Shown here one piece after another: positions 41,984 to 50,922 of a stretch of 64,000 bases of DNA; position 1 is the stretch's first letter, and every line of letters begins with the position of its first letter. Source of the DNA: Streptomyces mangrovisoli (GTDB lineage: Bacteria > Actinomycetota > Actinomycetes > Streptomycetales > Streptomycetaceae); assembly GCF_000974985.2 (NCBI RefSeq), contig NZ_LAVA02000106.1:1-64000 (forward strand), read 5' to 3'. Position numbers and translations under genes: made by a program. The notes under the pieces are model-generated. The model made no database searches. It saw only the letters and a list, made by a program, of their open reading frames with translations, and was not told the origin of the DNA.

Positions 41984-43234
41984 ATGACCGAGAGGGTCGG
42001 CAACTGGGCCGGGAACATCACCTTCGGCGCGAAGGAGCTGCACCGGCCGCGGTCGCTCGACGCGCTGCGCGACCTGGTCGCGGGCAGCGCGAAGGTGCGG
42101 GTGCTCGGCAGCGGGCACTCGTTCAACGAGATCGCCGACCCGGGCCCGGCGGGCGTCCTGCTCTCGGTCGCGGACCTGCCGCCGGTGATCGACGTCGACA
42201 CGACGGCCCGTACGGTACGGGTCTCGGGCGGCGTGCGGTACGCCGAGCTGGCCCGCACGGTGCACGGACACGGTCTCGCGCTGGCCAACATGGCCTCCCT
42301 GCCGCACATCTCGGTGGCCGGTTCGGTGGCGACGGGCACGCACGGCTCGGGGGTGGGCAACGGCTCGCTCGCGTCGGCGGTGCGCGCGGTGGAGCTGGTC
42401 ACGGCGGACGGCGCTCAGATGACTCTGGCCCGCGGGGACGACGCGTTCGGGGGCGCGGTCACCTCGCTGGGCGCGCTCGGTGTGGTCACCGCGCTCACCC
42501 TCGACCTCGAACCCGACTACCTGGTCGAGCAGTACGTGTACGAGGAACTCCCGCTGGAGGGGCTGGACTTCGAGGCGGTGGCCGGGTCGGCGTACAGCGT
42601 CAGCCTGTTCACCGACTGGCGGCGGCCCGGCTTTCGCCAGGTGTGGCGCAAGCGGCGCACCGACGAGCCGCTGTCCGACTTCCCCTGGGCCCGGCCGGCG
42701 ACCGAGCCGCTGCATCCGGTGCCGGGGATGCCCGCGGTCAACTGCACGGAACAGCTAGGGGTGGCGGGGCCGTGGCACGAGCGACTGCCGCACTTCCGCG
42801 CGGAGTTCACGCCGAGCAGCGGGGCGGAGCTCCAGTCGGAGTATCTGCTGCCGCGGGGCTCCGCCCTGGCCGCGCTGCACGCCGTGGACGAGATCCGGCA
42901 GACCGTGGCGCCGGTGCTCCAGACGTGCGAGGTGCGCACGATCGCCGCCGACGAGCAGTGGCTGAGCCCGGCGTACGGGCGGGACTCGGTGGCGCTGCAC
43001 TTCACGTGGATCGAGGACACCGCGGCGGTGCTGCCGGTGGTGCGCCGGCTGGAGGCGGCGCTCGATCCCTTCGGCGCGCGCCCGCACTGGGGCAAGGTGT
43101 TCACGGTGCCGGGCGCGGAACTGCGGGAACGGTACCCGCGGTTGGGTGACTTCGGGGCGCTCAGGGAACGGCTGGACCCGGCGGGCACGTTCACCAACGC
43201 GTTCCTCGCGGACTTCGTCGACCCCCTTTCCTAA
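41984..43234 (+). CDS. aldO: Alditol oxidase (FAD-binding, VAO family)
   Basis: A protein of 416 residues very similar in pattern to the characterised Streptomyces coelicolor alditol oxidase. It has NWAGNITFGAKELHRP at the start, LGSGHSFNEIADPG with His45 as the expected covalent FAD ligand, ASLPHISVAGSVATGTHGSG, and near the end PHWGKVFTVPGAEL. It oxidises polyols such as xylitol or sorbitol at the terminal carbon using O2 and yields H2O2. The ATG at 41984 follows GAGAGG. The neighbouring hydroxyacid dehydrogenase may act on products of polyol oxidation. Confidence 0.94.
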   Translation: MTERVGNWAGNITFGAKELHRPRSLDALRDLVAGSAKVRVLGSGHSFNEIADPGPAGVLLSVADLPPVIDVDTTARTVRVSGGVRYAELARTVHGHGLALANMASLPHISVAGSVATGTHGSGVGNGSLASAVRAVELVTADGAQMTLARGDDAFGGAVTSLGALGVVTALTLDLEPDYLVEQYVYEELPLEGLDFEAVAGSAYSVSLFTDWRRPGFRQVWRKRRTDEPLSDFPWARPATEPLHPVPGMPAVNCTEQLGVAGPWHERLPHFRAEFTPSSGAELQSEYLLPRGSALAALHAVDEIRQTVAPVLQTCEVRTIAADEQWLSPAYGRDSVALHFTWIEDTAAVLPVVRRLEAALDPFGARPHWGKVFTVPGAELRERYPRLGDFGALRERLDPAGTFTNAFLADFVDPLS

Positions 43235-43285
43235 CCCCTTGTCGAACGCGCGGCGCCGAACATAGCCTGGCGCCGCGGCGGAGGG

Positions 43286-44581
43286 ATGGGGGCAGGCTCG
43301 GTGAAGGACACATCAGGCACCTCGCGTACGTCACGCACATCACGTACGTCCCGCGCGGCACGCACGTCGCGCACTTCGCGTACGTCACGTGACATCCGCA
43401 CCGCGAACCGCTACGAGGTGCTGCGCCAGATCATCGCCGAATCCCCCACCTCGCGCCAGGAGTTGGCGGCGGCCACCGGGCTGAGCCTGGCCACCGTCGC
43501 CACCCTCGTCGCCGAACTGCTCGATCTGCGGCTGATCACCGAGGTCGGCTTCGAGGACTCGGCGGGCGGCCGCCCGCGCGGGCTGGTCGCGGTGCACGCG
43601 GAGGGCGGCGCCCTGATCGGCGTCGACATCGCGGAGACCTATGTCCGGGTCGAGCTGTTCGACCTGGCGCTGACCGTGCTGGCCCGCGCCGCCGAGGACA
43701 TGCGCCCCGGCGAGAACCGCCCCGAGCAGGTGGTCGCGCAGGTCGCCGCCGCCGTCGACGCGGTGGTCGCCCGGGCCGGCCTGGAGAGCGCGCGCGTGCT
43801 CGGGGTCGGGGTCAGCGTGCCGGGCCAGGTGGACCGGGACTCCGGCGTGGCCCAGTACGCGCCGAACTGGGACTGGCACGACGTGCCGCTGCTCGGCCTG
43901 CTGGCCGAGCGGATCGGCTATCCGCTGTACCTGGACAACCCGCTGCGGGCCTGCGCGGTAGCCGAGTTGTGGTTCGGGGCGGCGCGCGGACGCGGGGATG
44001 CCGTGGTGGTCAACCTCGGCACCGGGGTGGGCGCCGGACTCGTGCTCGGCGGCGGCCTGCACCGCGGGGTGAGCAACAGCGCGGGCGAGTGGGGGCACAC
44101 CACGCTCGTGCTCGACGGGCGGCTGTGCCACTGCGGCAACCACGGCTGCGTGGAGACCTATGTCGGCGCGCCCGGAATCATGCAGAACCTGCGGGAGTTG
44201 AGCCCGCGCAGCCCGCTGCTGCACCCCGAGGACCAGACCGCGACCATCGCGGCGCTGGCCCGCGCGGCCACGGAGGGCGACCCGGTGGCGGTCAAGGTCG
44301 TCTGCGACACGGCCCGTTACCTCGGCGCGGGCATCGCCGACCTGGTCAATCTGCTCAACCCCGAGGTGGTCGTGCTCAGCAGCTGGGTCGCGGCCGCCCT
44401 CGGTGAGCCGCTGCTCGCCGAGGTGCGCGAGGCCGTGGCCCGGCACGCGCTGCGCCGGCCGCACGCCGCCACCGAGATCGTGCTGTCGCCGGTGCCCACG
44501 GACCCGGTCTGCCTGGGCGCCGCGACCTTCGCGCTGGAAGGGGCCCTGCAGGCGGTGCACCACCGGCCGGGCAGGCGCTGA
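43286..44581 (+). CDS. ROK family transcriptional regulator
   Basis: A protein of 431 residues. A winged HTH (NRYEVLRQIIAESPTSRQELAAATGLSLATVATLV) precedes a ROK kinase-like fold with sugar/ATP-type loop LGTGVGAGLVLGGG and the ROK zinc motif CHCGNHGCVE. The first ~35 residues are a Ser/Arg/Thr tract (SRTSRTSRTSR) encoded by a short 9-base-type DNA repeat at 43320-43392. The start is uncertain: ATG 43286 directly abuts GGAGGG, and GTG 43301 is an alternative. It precedes a sugar ABC and beta-galactosidase operon, its likely target. Confidence 0.9.
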   Translation: MGAGSVKDTSGTSRTSRTSRTSRAARTSRTSRTSRDIRTANRYEVLRQIIAESPTSRQELAAATGLSLATVATLVAELLDLRLITEVGFEDSAGGRPRGLVAVHAEGGALIGVDIAETYVRVELFDLALTVLARAAEDMRPGENRPEQVVAQVAAAVDAVVARAGLESARVLGVGVSVPGQVDRDSGVAQYAPNWDWHDVPLLGLLAERIGYPLYLDNPLRACAVAELWFGAARGRGDAVVVNLGTGVGAGLVLGGGLHRGVSNSAGEWGHTTLVLDGRLCHCGNHGCVETYVGAPGIMQNLRELSPRSPLLHPEDQTATIAALARAATEGDPVAVKVVCDTARYLGAGIADLVNLLNPEVVVLSSWVAAALGEPLLAEVREAVARHALRRPHAATEIVLSPVPTDPVCLGAATFALEGALQAVHHRPGRR

Positions 44582-44660
44582 CCGACCCGTCCCGAAGCCG
44601 AGGGCCGCCGGAGCCACCCCCCTGACCCGGCGGCCCTCACCGTTTTCCGCGTCCCGAGTG

Positions 44661-44765
44661 CGAACGGTTCGTTCGACATCCCGGACGACCGGCAGGACTT
44701 CGGATCCCGCTTCGTCCAACCCCTTGCCGAAGCCTTAGCGGAAGGTTAACTTCCCGACCGCACAG
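44661..44765. promoter_or_regulatory. Candidate ROK operators and promoter region of the galactoside operon
   Basis: In the 248-base gap between the ROK gene and the lipoprotein gene, CGAACGGTTCG (44661-44671) is a perfect palindrome around one central base, followed by GTTCG. An AT-richer stretch with AGGTTAACTTCCC lies at about 44742-44755. These are the best positions for promoter and regulator binding; no clear -10/-35 pair was fixed. Confidence 0.4.
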
Positions 44766-44829
44766 GAACGCGAGTCACCCGGTACCGACCGTCCATCGCC
44801 GCAGCCGTACTCGAGACAAGGACGTCGCC

Positions 44830-46089
44830 ATGTCGGCAATGAGCAGCACCTGGGACCGCCGATCACTCCTCCGCGCCGGCGCGGGCCTCGCCACCGCCGG
44901 CGCCCTCGCCGCCTGCGGCGGCAACAACGGCCGAGGCGGCGGCGGTTCTGGCTCCTCGCTCGTGCAGTACTTCCACGCGTACGGCGAGGCGGGCACCGAA
45001 CAGGCCATCAAGCGGTACGCCGCGGCGTACGACAAGGCCTCGGTGCGCACGCAGTGGATCACCGGCAACAACTTCGAGACCAAGCTGTTCTCGGCGCTGC
45101 TGACCAAGCAGGCGCCCGACGTGTTCGAGTTCCACCCGCAGCTCCAGCTGGTCACCAGCGGCCAGGTCGCGGATCTCACCGAGCTGATCGCCCCGGTCAA
45201 GGACGACTTCAACCAGGCGGACATCACCTCGCACACCGTGGACGGCAAGATCTACGGGATCCGGATGATCGACGACCCGCAGTTCTTCTACTACCGCAAG
45301 TCGCTGCTGGAGAAGGCGGGCGTCGGGGTCCCGCAGACGCTGGACGAACTCGTCGAGGCGGCCGCCAAGCTGACCACCGGCAAGGTCAAGGGCCTGTTCC
45401 TCGGCAACGACATCACGGCGGTGCAGTACCCGCTGATCTGGTCCGCGGGCGCCGACACGCTCGACTCCTCGAACCAGATCGCGTACCACACCGACGGTGT
45501 CATATCCGGTCTGAGGACGCTGCGTTCGCTCTTCACCAGCGGGCATCTGCTGCTCGACGCGCCCGCCGACTACTGGGACCCCTCCGCGCTCGACCAGGGT
45601 CTGTGCGCCATCCAGTGGGGCGGCATGTGGTCCATGCCCGTCATGCAGAAGGCGCTCGGCGACGACCTCGGCATCTTCCCGTTCCCGAAGATCGGCTCCG
45701 CCGGCCGGCTGTCGGTCTACAACGGCGGCTGGTCGATGTTCGTCAACGCCAAGGGCAAGAACGTCGACGCGGCCAAGGAGTACGTCAAGTGGCTGTGGAT
45801 CGACCAGAAGAAGTACCAGGAGGACTGGGCGACGTCGTACGGCTTCCACATCCCGCCCCGCGCCTCGATCGCGCAGTCCGCCACCAAGCTCAAGTCGGAA
45901 CTGCCCGAGCAGGGCGTGCAGCTGTTCAACACCTACGGGCACTTCGACAACATCCACTGGACGCAGGCGATGATCACCGCCTTCAACGACGTCCTCGCCA
46001 ACAGCGTGCGCAAGAACGGCTCGCCGGAGGCCGCGCTCGACGCGTGCGACAAGAAAGTGAACCGCGAGCTGAAGAAGCTCCAGGGATAG
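44830..46089 (+). CDS. Carbohydrate ABC transporter substrate-binding lipoprotein
   Basis: A protein of 419 residues of the CUT1 solute-binding family. The N-terminus has twin arginines (DRRSLLRAGAG) and a lipobox ending at Cys29 (LAAC), suggesting Tat export of a lipoprotein. The body (SLVQYFHAYGEAGTEQAIKRYAAAY, GGWSMFVNAKGKNVDAAKEYVKWLW) is typical of oligosaccharide binders. It is the first gene of the operon with two permeases and a GH2 beta-galactosidase, which makes a beta-galactoside the likely ligand. The ATG at 44830 follows AAGGACG. No ATPase is encoded here; a shared MsiK-type ATPase elsewhere is the usual solution. Confidence 0.92.
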   Translation: MSAMSSTWDRRSLLRAGAGLATAGALAACGGNNGRGGGGSGSSLVQYFHAYGEAGTEQAIKRYAAAYDKASVRTQWITGNNFETKLFSALLTKQAPDVFEFHPQLQLVTSGQVADLTELIAPVKDDFNQADITSHTVDGKIYGIRMIDDPQFFYYRKSLLEKAGVGVPQTLDELVEAAAKLTTGKVKGLFLGNDITAVQYPLIWSAGADTLDSSNQIAYHTDGVISGLRTLRSLFTSGHLLLDAPADYWDPSALDQGLCAIQWGGMWSMPVMQKALGDDLGIFPFPKIGSAGRLSVYNGGWSMFVNAKGKNVDAAKEYVKWLWIDQKKYQEDWATSYGFHIPPRASIAQSATKLKSELPEQGVQLFNTYGHFDNIHWTQAMITAFNDVLANSVRKNGSPEAALDACDKKVNRELKKLQG

Positions 46090-46105
46090 GCCGGCCGAGC
46101 ACGCC

Positions 46106-47068
46106 ATGGCGACCACCACGACACGCGGCCCCGCCCGCCCCGCGCCCCAGGCGGCCCACACCTCCCGGCGCCGCAGCCTCGGGACCCGGAACGCCCTGAA
46201 CTTCTGGCTGTTCACCGGGCCCTTCCTGATCGGCCTGATCGTCTTCGTCTTCGTGCCGATCGGCTGGAGCGTCTGGCTCAGCTTCTTCGACGCCCGGTTC
46301 ACCGTCACCCCGAGCACGTTCATCGGCCTGGACAACTACCGCACGGTCCTGGAGAACCCGAACTTCACCGACTCGCTGGTGACGTTCACGGTCTTCGCCG
46401 CCTTCATCGTGCCCATCACCTGGGGACTCTCCCTCGGCCTCGCGCTGATGGTGCACCGGCTGCGCTTCCTGCGGGCCTTCTTCCGTTCCGTGTTCTTCCT
46501 GCCGACCGCGTGCAGCTATGTCGCCGCCTCGCTGATCTGGAAGATGTCGATCTTCAACGGGGTCCGCTTCGGCCTCGCCAACACCGTCATCGGCTGGTTC
46601 GGCTTCGACAACGTCGCCTGGCTGGCCGACCCCGACCCGCCCTGGTACTGGCTGGTGCTGGTGACACTGCGGCTGTGGCTCCAGGCCGGTTTCTACATGA
46701 TCCTGTTCCTCGCGGCGCTCCAGAACATCCCGGCGGAGCTGTACGAGGCCGCCGCGATCGACGGCGCGCGGCCCGGATTCCAGACCTTCCGGTACATCAC
46801 GCTGCCGCAACTGCGCGCCACCTCCACCGCGGTGATCCTGCTGCTGCTCATCGCCGCCTACCAGGCGTTCGACGAGTTCTACAACCTGATGGGCAAGGCG
46901 ACCTGGGGCCAGCCGCCGCTGGTCGAGCTGTACAAGGTGGCCCTCGGCGAGAGCCAGGACTACGGCCAGGGCAGCGCGGGCGCGGTCATCCTGACGCTGC
47001 TGATCTGCGTGGTCACCCTCTTCCAGGGCAGGATCCTCGGATTCGGACGCGCGGAGGAGGCCAGGTGA
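46106..47068 (+). CDS. Carbohydrate ABC transporter permease (MalF type)
   Basis: A protein of 320 residues with six hydrophobic helices. The EAA loop is in LYEAAAIDGARPGFQTFRYITLPQLR. It follows the binding-protein gene by 16 bases, and its TGA overlaps the next permease's GTG. It forms one half of the membrane channel. The first ~30 residues are disordered and Arg/Pro/Ala-rich. Confidence 0.93.
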   Translation: MATTTTRGPARPAPQAAHTSRRRSLGTRNALNFWLFTGPFLIGLIVFVFVPIGWSVWLSFFDARFTVTPSTFIGLDNYRTVLENPNFTDSLVTFTVFAAFIVPITWGLSLGLALMVHRLRFLRAFFRSVFFLPTACSYVAASLIWKMSIFNGVRFGLANTVIGWFGFDNVAWLADPDPPWYWLVLVTLRLWLQAGFYMILFLAALQNIPAELYEAAAIDGARPGFQTFRYITLPQLRATSTAVILLLLIAAYQAFDEFYNLMGKATWGQPPLVELYKVALGESQDYGQGSAGAVILTLLICVVTLFQGRILGFGRAEEAR

Positions 47069-47937
47069 CCGCCACGACACCCTCGTCCGACCGCTCCCGC
47101 CGGGTGCGGCACGGCGGCCCGCTGGGCGGCGCCGGACTGTACCTCGCGGTCGCCGTCGCCGCGCTGCTCTTCCTGCTGCCGTTCTACCTGATCGTCCGCA
47201 ACGCCCTGATGCAGGACCAGGAGATCACCGGCGAGGACTGGAAGTGGTGGCCCTCCCACATCCGCCTGTCCAACGTCACCGAGCCGTTCCACGATCTCAC
47301 CGTCGACTTCGGCCGTTCGCTGGTCAACTCCGCGATCGTGGCGGTCCTGTCCACCGTCGGGACACTGCTGGTGTGCTCGCTCGCCGGCTACGGCCTCGCC
47401 CGCATCCCCTACCGGCACGCGAACAAGGTGTTCTACGCCGTCCTGGTCACGCTGATGGTCCCCACGGCCGTCACCTTCGTGCCCGGCTTCGTGCTGGTGT
47501 CCTCGCTGGGCTGGGTGGACACCTACCGGGGCCTGATCGTCCCGGGCCTGTTCAGCGGTTTCACGTGCTTCCTCTTCCGGCAGTACTTCCTCGGGTTCCC
47601 CAAGGAGCTGGAGGAGGCGGCGCGCGTGGACGGGCTCACGTACTGGAGCGCGTACTGGCGGGTCGTCGTGCCCAACTCGCTGAACTTCTTCGCGGCGATG
47701 GCCACCATCACCTTCATCAGCGGCTGGAACGCCTTCCTGTGGCCCCTGGTCATCGGCCAGGACCCGAGCGCGTGGACCGTCCAGGTCGCGTTGTCGTCGT
47801 ATCTCACCAACCAGACCGTCAACTACCACCTGATCTTCATGGCCACCGCCCTCTCGATCCTGCCGCTGGTCCTCGTGTTCCTGTTTCTCCAGCGCTGGCT
47901 GGTGCAGGGTGTGGCACAGACCGGCATCAAGGGCTGA
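47065..47937 (+). CDS. Carbohydrate ABC transporter permease (MalG type)
   Basis: A protein of 290 residues with six hydrophobic helices and the EAA loop in LEEAARVDGLTYWSAYWRVVVPNS. The GTG at 47065 overlaps the previous stop (GTGA) with GGAGGAGG upstream, so it is translationally coupled. It forms the second half of the channel. Its last 15 bases (CATCAAGGGCTGAAC, with stop) are repeated 41 bases downstream. Confidence 0.93.
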   Translation: MTATTPSSDRSRRVRHGGPLGGAGLYLAVAVAALLFLLPFYLIVRNALMQDQEITGEDWKWWPSHIRLSNVTEPFHDLTVDFGRSLVNSAIVAVLSTVGTLLVCSLAGYGLARIPYRHANKVFYAVLVTLMVPTAVTFVPGFVLVSSLGWVDTYRGLIVPGLFSGFTCFLFRQYFLGFPKELEEAARVDGLTYWSAYWRVVVPNSLNFFAAMATITFISGWNAFLWPLVIGQDPSAWTVQVALSSYLTNQTVNYHLIFMATALSILPLVLVFLFLQRWLVQGVAQTGIKG

Positions 47938-47980
47938 ACCCGCAACAACCGACGACGACCAACGACATCAAGGGCTGAAC
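47925..47980 (+). repeat. 15-bp direct repeat copying the MalG-type gene end
   Basis: CATCAAGGGCTGAAC occurs at 47925-47939, where it contains the last codons and stop of the permease gene, and again at 47966-47980, just before the beta-galactosidase ribosome binding site. Confidence 0.85.
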
Positions 47981-47990
47981 TAGGAGACCG

Positions 47991-50891
47991 ATGTCTTTGC
48001 GCACCACCGCAGCCGACTACGTGACCGACGTCTCGCCGGGCAGCGGCGCGCTGCCCGCCCGCACCCGGTACGCCGTGTCGGACGCCATGTCCCGCTCACT
48101 GAACGGCCGTTGGCGCTTCCGGCTGTCACCCGCCGCCGACACCGAGGACGAGTCGTTCGCCGCGCCCGGGTTCGACGCCGGGGAGTGGGCCGAGATCGAG
48201 GTCCCCGGGCACTGGGTCCTCCAGGGCCACGGCACGCCGATCTACACCAACCACCTCTACCCCTTCCCGGTGGACCCGCCGCACGTGCCCACCGAGAACC
48301 CGACCGGCGACCATCTGCACGTCTTCGACCTGCCGTCCGGCTGGCCGGAGGACGGCGGCGCGGTGCTGCGGTTCGACGGCGTCGAGAGCTGCGCCCGCGT
48401 CTGGCTGAACGGCACGGACATCGGCGAGTTCAAGGGGTCCCGGCTGCCGCACGAGTTCGCCGTCGGGCATCTGCTGCGGCCGCGCGGCAACGTCCTCGCC
48501 GTCCGCGTCCACCAGTGGTCGGCGGGGTCGTACCTGGAGGACCAGGACCAGTGGTGGCTGCCCGGCATCTTCCGCGACGTCACGCTGCTGCACCGGCCGC
48601 CGGGCTGCGTCGCCGACTTCTTCGTGCACGCCGCCTACGACCACCTCACCGGCAAGGGCACCCTGCGCGTCGACTCCGACGTCGACGGGCGGGTGTCGGT
48701 GCCCGCACTGGACATCGATGTCGCCACCGGCGAGCCGGTGACCGTGCCGGTCACGCCGTGGACGGCGGAGACGCCGCGGCTGTACGACGGCGTCCTCGCC
48801 ACCGAGGGCGAACGGGTCCCGCTGCGGATCGGCTTTCGCACGGTGACCCTCGCGGACGGGCTGATCAAGGTCAACGGCCGCCCGATCCTGTTCAAGGGCG
48901 TCAACCGGCACGAGTGGCACCCGGAGCGGGGCCGCGCGCTCGACCCGGACACCATGCGGGCGGACGTGCTGCTGATGAAGCGGCACAACATCAACGCCGT
49001 ACGCACCTCCCACTATCCGCCGCACCCGGCCTTCCTCGACCTGTGCGACGAGTACGGCCTGTGGGTGATCGACGAATGCGACCTGGAGACCCACGGCTTC
49101 ACCGAACAGAACTGGCGGGACAACCCCGTCGACGACGACCGCTGGACCCCGGCCCTGCTCGACCGCGCGGCCCGCATGGTCGAACGCGACAAGAACCACC
49201 CCTCGGTCGTGCTGTGGTCGCTCGGCAACGAGGCCGGCACCGGCCGCGGCCTGACCGCCATGGCCGAATGGATCCACGGCCGCGACCCCTCCCGGCTCGT
49301 GCACTACGAGGGCGACGCGAACTGCCGTGACACCGACGTCCATTCGCGGATGTACGCCTACCACGAGGAGGTCGAGCGGATCGGCCTCGGCCTCGACGGC
49401 GGGCCGCAGCGCCGGCGCGAACTCCCCTTCATCCAGTGCGAATACGCCCACGCGATGGGCAACGGTCCCGGCGGACTCAGCGAGTACCAGGAGCTGTTCG
49501 AGTCGCACGAGCGCCTCCAGGGCGGGTTCGTCTGGGAGTGGATCGACCACGGCATCAAGGACGAGCGTTTCGGCTACGCGTACGGCGGCGACTTCGGCGA
49601 GGAGCTGCACGACGCCAACTTCGTCTGCGACGGACTGCTCTTCCCCGACCGCACCCCCTCCCCCGGCCTCGTCGAGTACGCGAAGGTGATCGAACCGGTC
49701 CGGATCGCCGGCGACCCCGCGGACGGCACGGTCCGCGTCACCAACCGCCACGACTTCGCCGACCTGTCCGCCCTCGCCTTCGAGTGGGCCTACCAGGCGG
49801 ACGGCGAGACACTGGCGACAGGCACGCTGCCCGTACCGCCGTCGCTCTCTCCCGGCGAGAGCGCGGAGGTCGAACTGCCGGAGCCCCCCGGCGCGGTGCC
49901 TGCCGGAGCCGAGACCCACTGGATCGTCCGCGCGCTGCTCGCCAGGGACACCGCCTGGGCGCCGCGCGGCCATGTGGTCGCCTGGGGCCAACTGCGGGCC
50001 GGGACACGGCCGGTGCCTGCCCCCGTCCACCCCACGACGGCCCCGGTCCGCGGCCCCGGCACCCTCACACTCGGCCCCGCCGCCTTCGACGCCCGCACTG
50101 GGGCGCCGACCTCGATCGGCGGCGTCGAGGTGCGCGACCTGCGCCTGGACGTGTGGCGCGCCCCCACCGACAACGACAACGGCGCCGGCTGGCAGCGCGA
50201 ACCGCGCCACGGCCTGCTGTGGCGCACCCTGGGCCTGCACCGGATGCACCATCGCCTGGACGCGGTGGAGGTCGGCGCCGACGCGCTGACGGTCCGTACC
50301 CGGGTGGCGCCCGCCGCCTCGGACCTGGGTCTGCGCACGGTGTACCGCTGGACCTCCGACGGCACCCGGCTGCGGCTGACCGTCGCGGTGACCCCCGAGG
50401 GCGACTGGCGCCTGCCGCTGCCCCGGCTGGGTGTCCGCCTCGGCCTGCCCGGACCGGCGCACCGGGTGACCTGGTACGGCGGCGGCCCCGGCGAGGCGTA
50501 CCCGGACACCCGGGCGGCGGCGCTGCTGGCCCGCTGGGAGTCGACGGTCGACGCCCTCCAGACCCCCTACGTCCGCCCCCAGGAGAACGGCGCCCGCGCC
50601 GACGTCCGCTGGGCGGAGATCGGCGGCCTGCGGATCGAGGGCGACCCGGCCTTCTGCCTCACGGCCCGCCGCTGGACCACGGAACAGCTCGACGCGGCCG
50701 CCCATCTCACCGACCTCGTCCCGGGCGACACGGTCTGGGTCAACCTCGACCACGCCCAGATGGGCATCGGCACCCAGTCCTGCGGCCCCGGCCCGCTGCC
50801 CGCCCACCACCTGCACGCCGAACCGGCCGAGTTCTCCTTCGTCTTCACGCAGTCCACGGCATCCGTGAAGTCCGTGAGGTCCACGACCTGA
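47991..50891 (+). CDS. Beta-galactosidase, glycoside hydrolase family 2
   Basis: A protein of 966 residues, close to the LacZ length of ~1020. The sugar-binding domain (SLNGRWRFRLSP...) and Ig-like domains precede the TIM barrel. Acid/base Glu414 lies in SLGNEAG and nucleophile Glu484 in IQCEYAHAMGN. The LacZ motifs GVNRHEWHPERG and FVWEWIDHG and the C-terminal beta-galactosidase small-chain domain are present. There is no signal peptide, so it hydrolyses galactosides imported by the adjacent ABC system. The ATG at 47991 follows AGGAGA. Confidence 0.95.
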   Translation: MSLRTTAADYVTDVSPGSGALPARTRYAVSDAMSRSLNGRWRFRLSPAADTEDESFAAPGFDAGEWAEIEVPGHWVLQGHGTPIYTNHLYPFPVDPPHVPTENPTGDHLHVFDLPSGWPEDGGAVLRFDGVESCARVWLNGTDIGEFKGSRLPHEFAVGHLLRPRGNVLAVRVHQWSAGSYLEDQDQWWLPGIFRDVTLLHRPPGCVADFFVHAAYDHLTGKGTLRVDSDVDGRVSVPALDIDVATGEPVTVPVTPWTAETPRLYDGVLATEGERVPLRIGFRTVTLADGLIKVNGRPILFKGVNRHEWHPERGRALDPDTMRADVLLMKRHNINAVRTSHYPPHPAFLDLCDEYGLWVIDECDLETHGFTEQNWRDNPVDDDRWTPALLDRAARMVERDKNHPSVVLWSLGNEAGTGRGLTAMAEWIHGRDPSRLVHYEGDANCRDTDVHSRMYAYHEEVERIGLGLDGGPQRRRELPFIQCEYAHAMGNGPGGLSEYQELFESHERLQGGFVWEWIDHGIKDERFGYAYGGDFGEELHDANFVCDGLLFPDRTPSPGLVEYAKVIEPVRIAGDPADGTVRVTNRHDFADLSALAFEWAYQADGETLATGTLPVPPSLSPGESAEVELPEPPGAVPAGAETHWIVRALLARDTAWAPRGHVVAWGQLRAGTRPVPAPVHPTTAPVRGPGTLTLGPAAFDARTGAPTSIGGVEVRDLRLDVWRAPTDNDNGAGWQREPRHGLLWRTLGLHRMHHRLDAVEVGADALTVRTRVAPAASDLGLRTVYRWTSDGTRLRLTVAVTPEGDWRLPLPRLGVRLGLPGPAHRVTWYGGGPGEAYPDTRAAALLARWESTVDALQTPYVRPQENGARADVRWAEIGGLRIEGDPAFCLTARRWTTEQLDAAAHLTDLVPGDTVWVNLDHAQMGIGTQSCGPGPLPAHHLHAEPAEFSFVFTQSTASVKSVRSTT

Positions 50892-50922
50892 CGCCGTCCT
50901 GAGCCGACGGGTCCGGGTCGCG

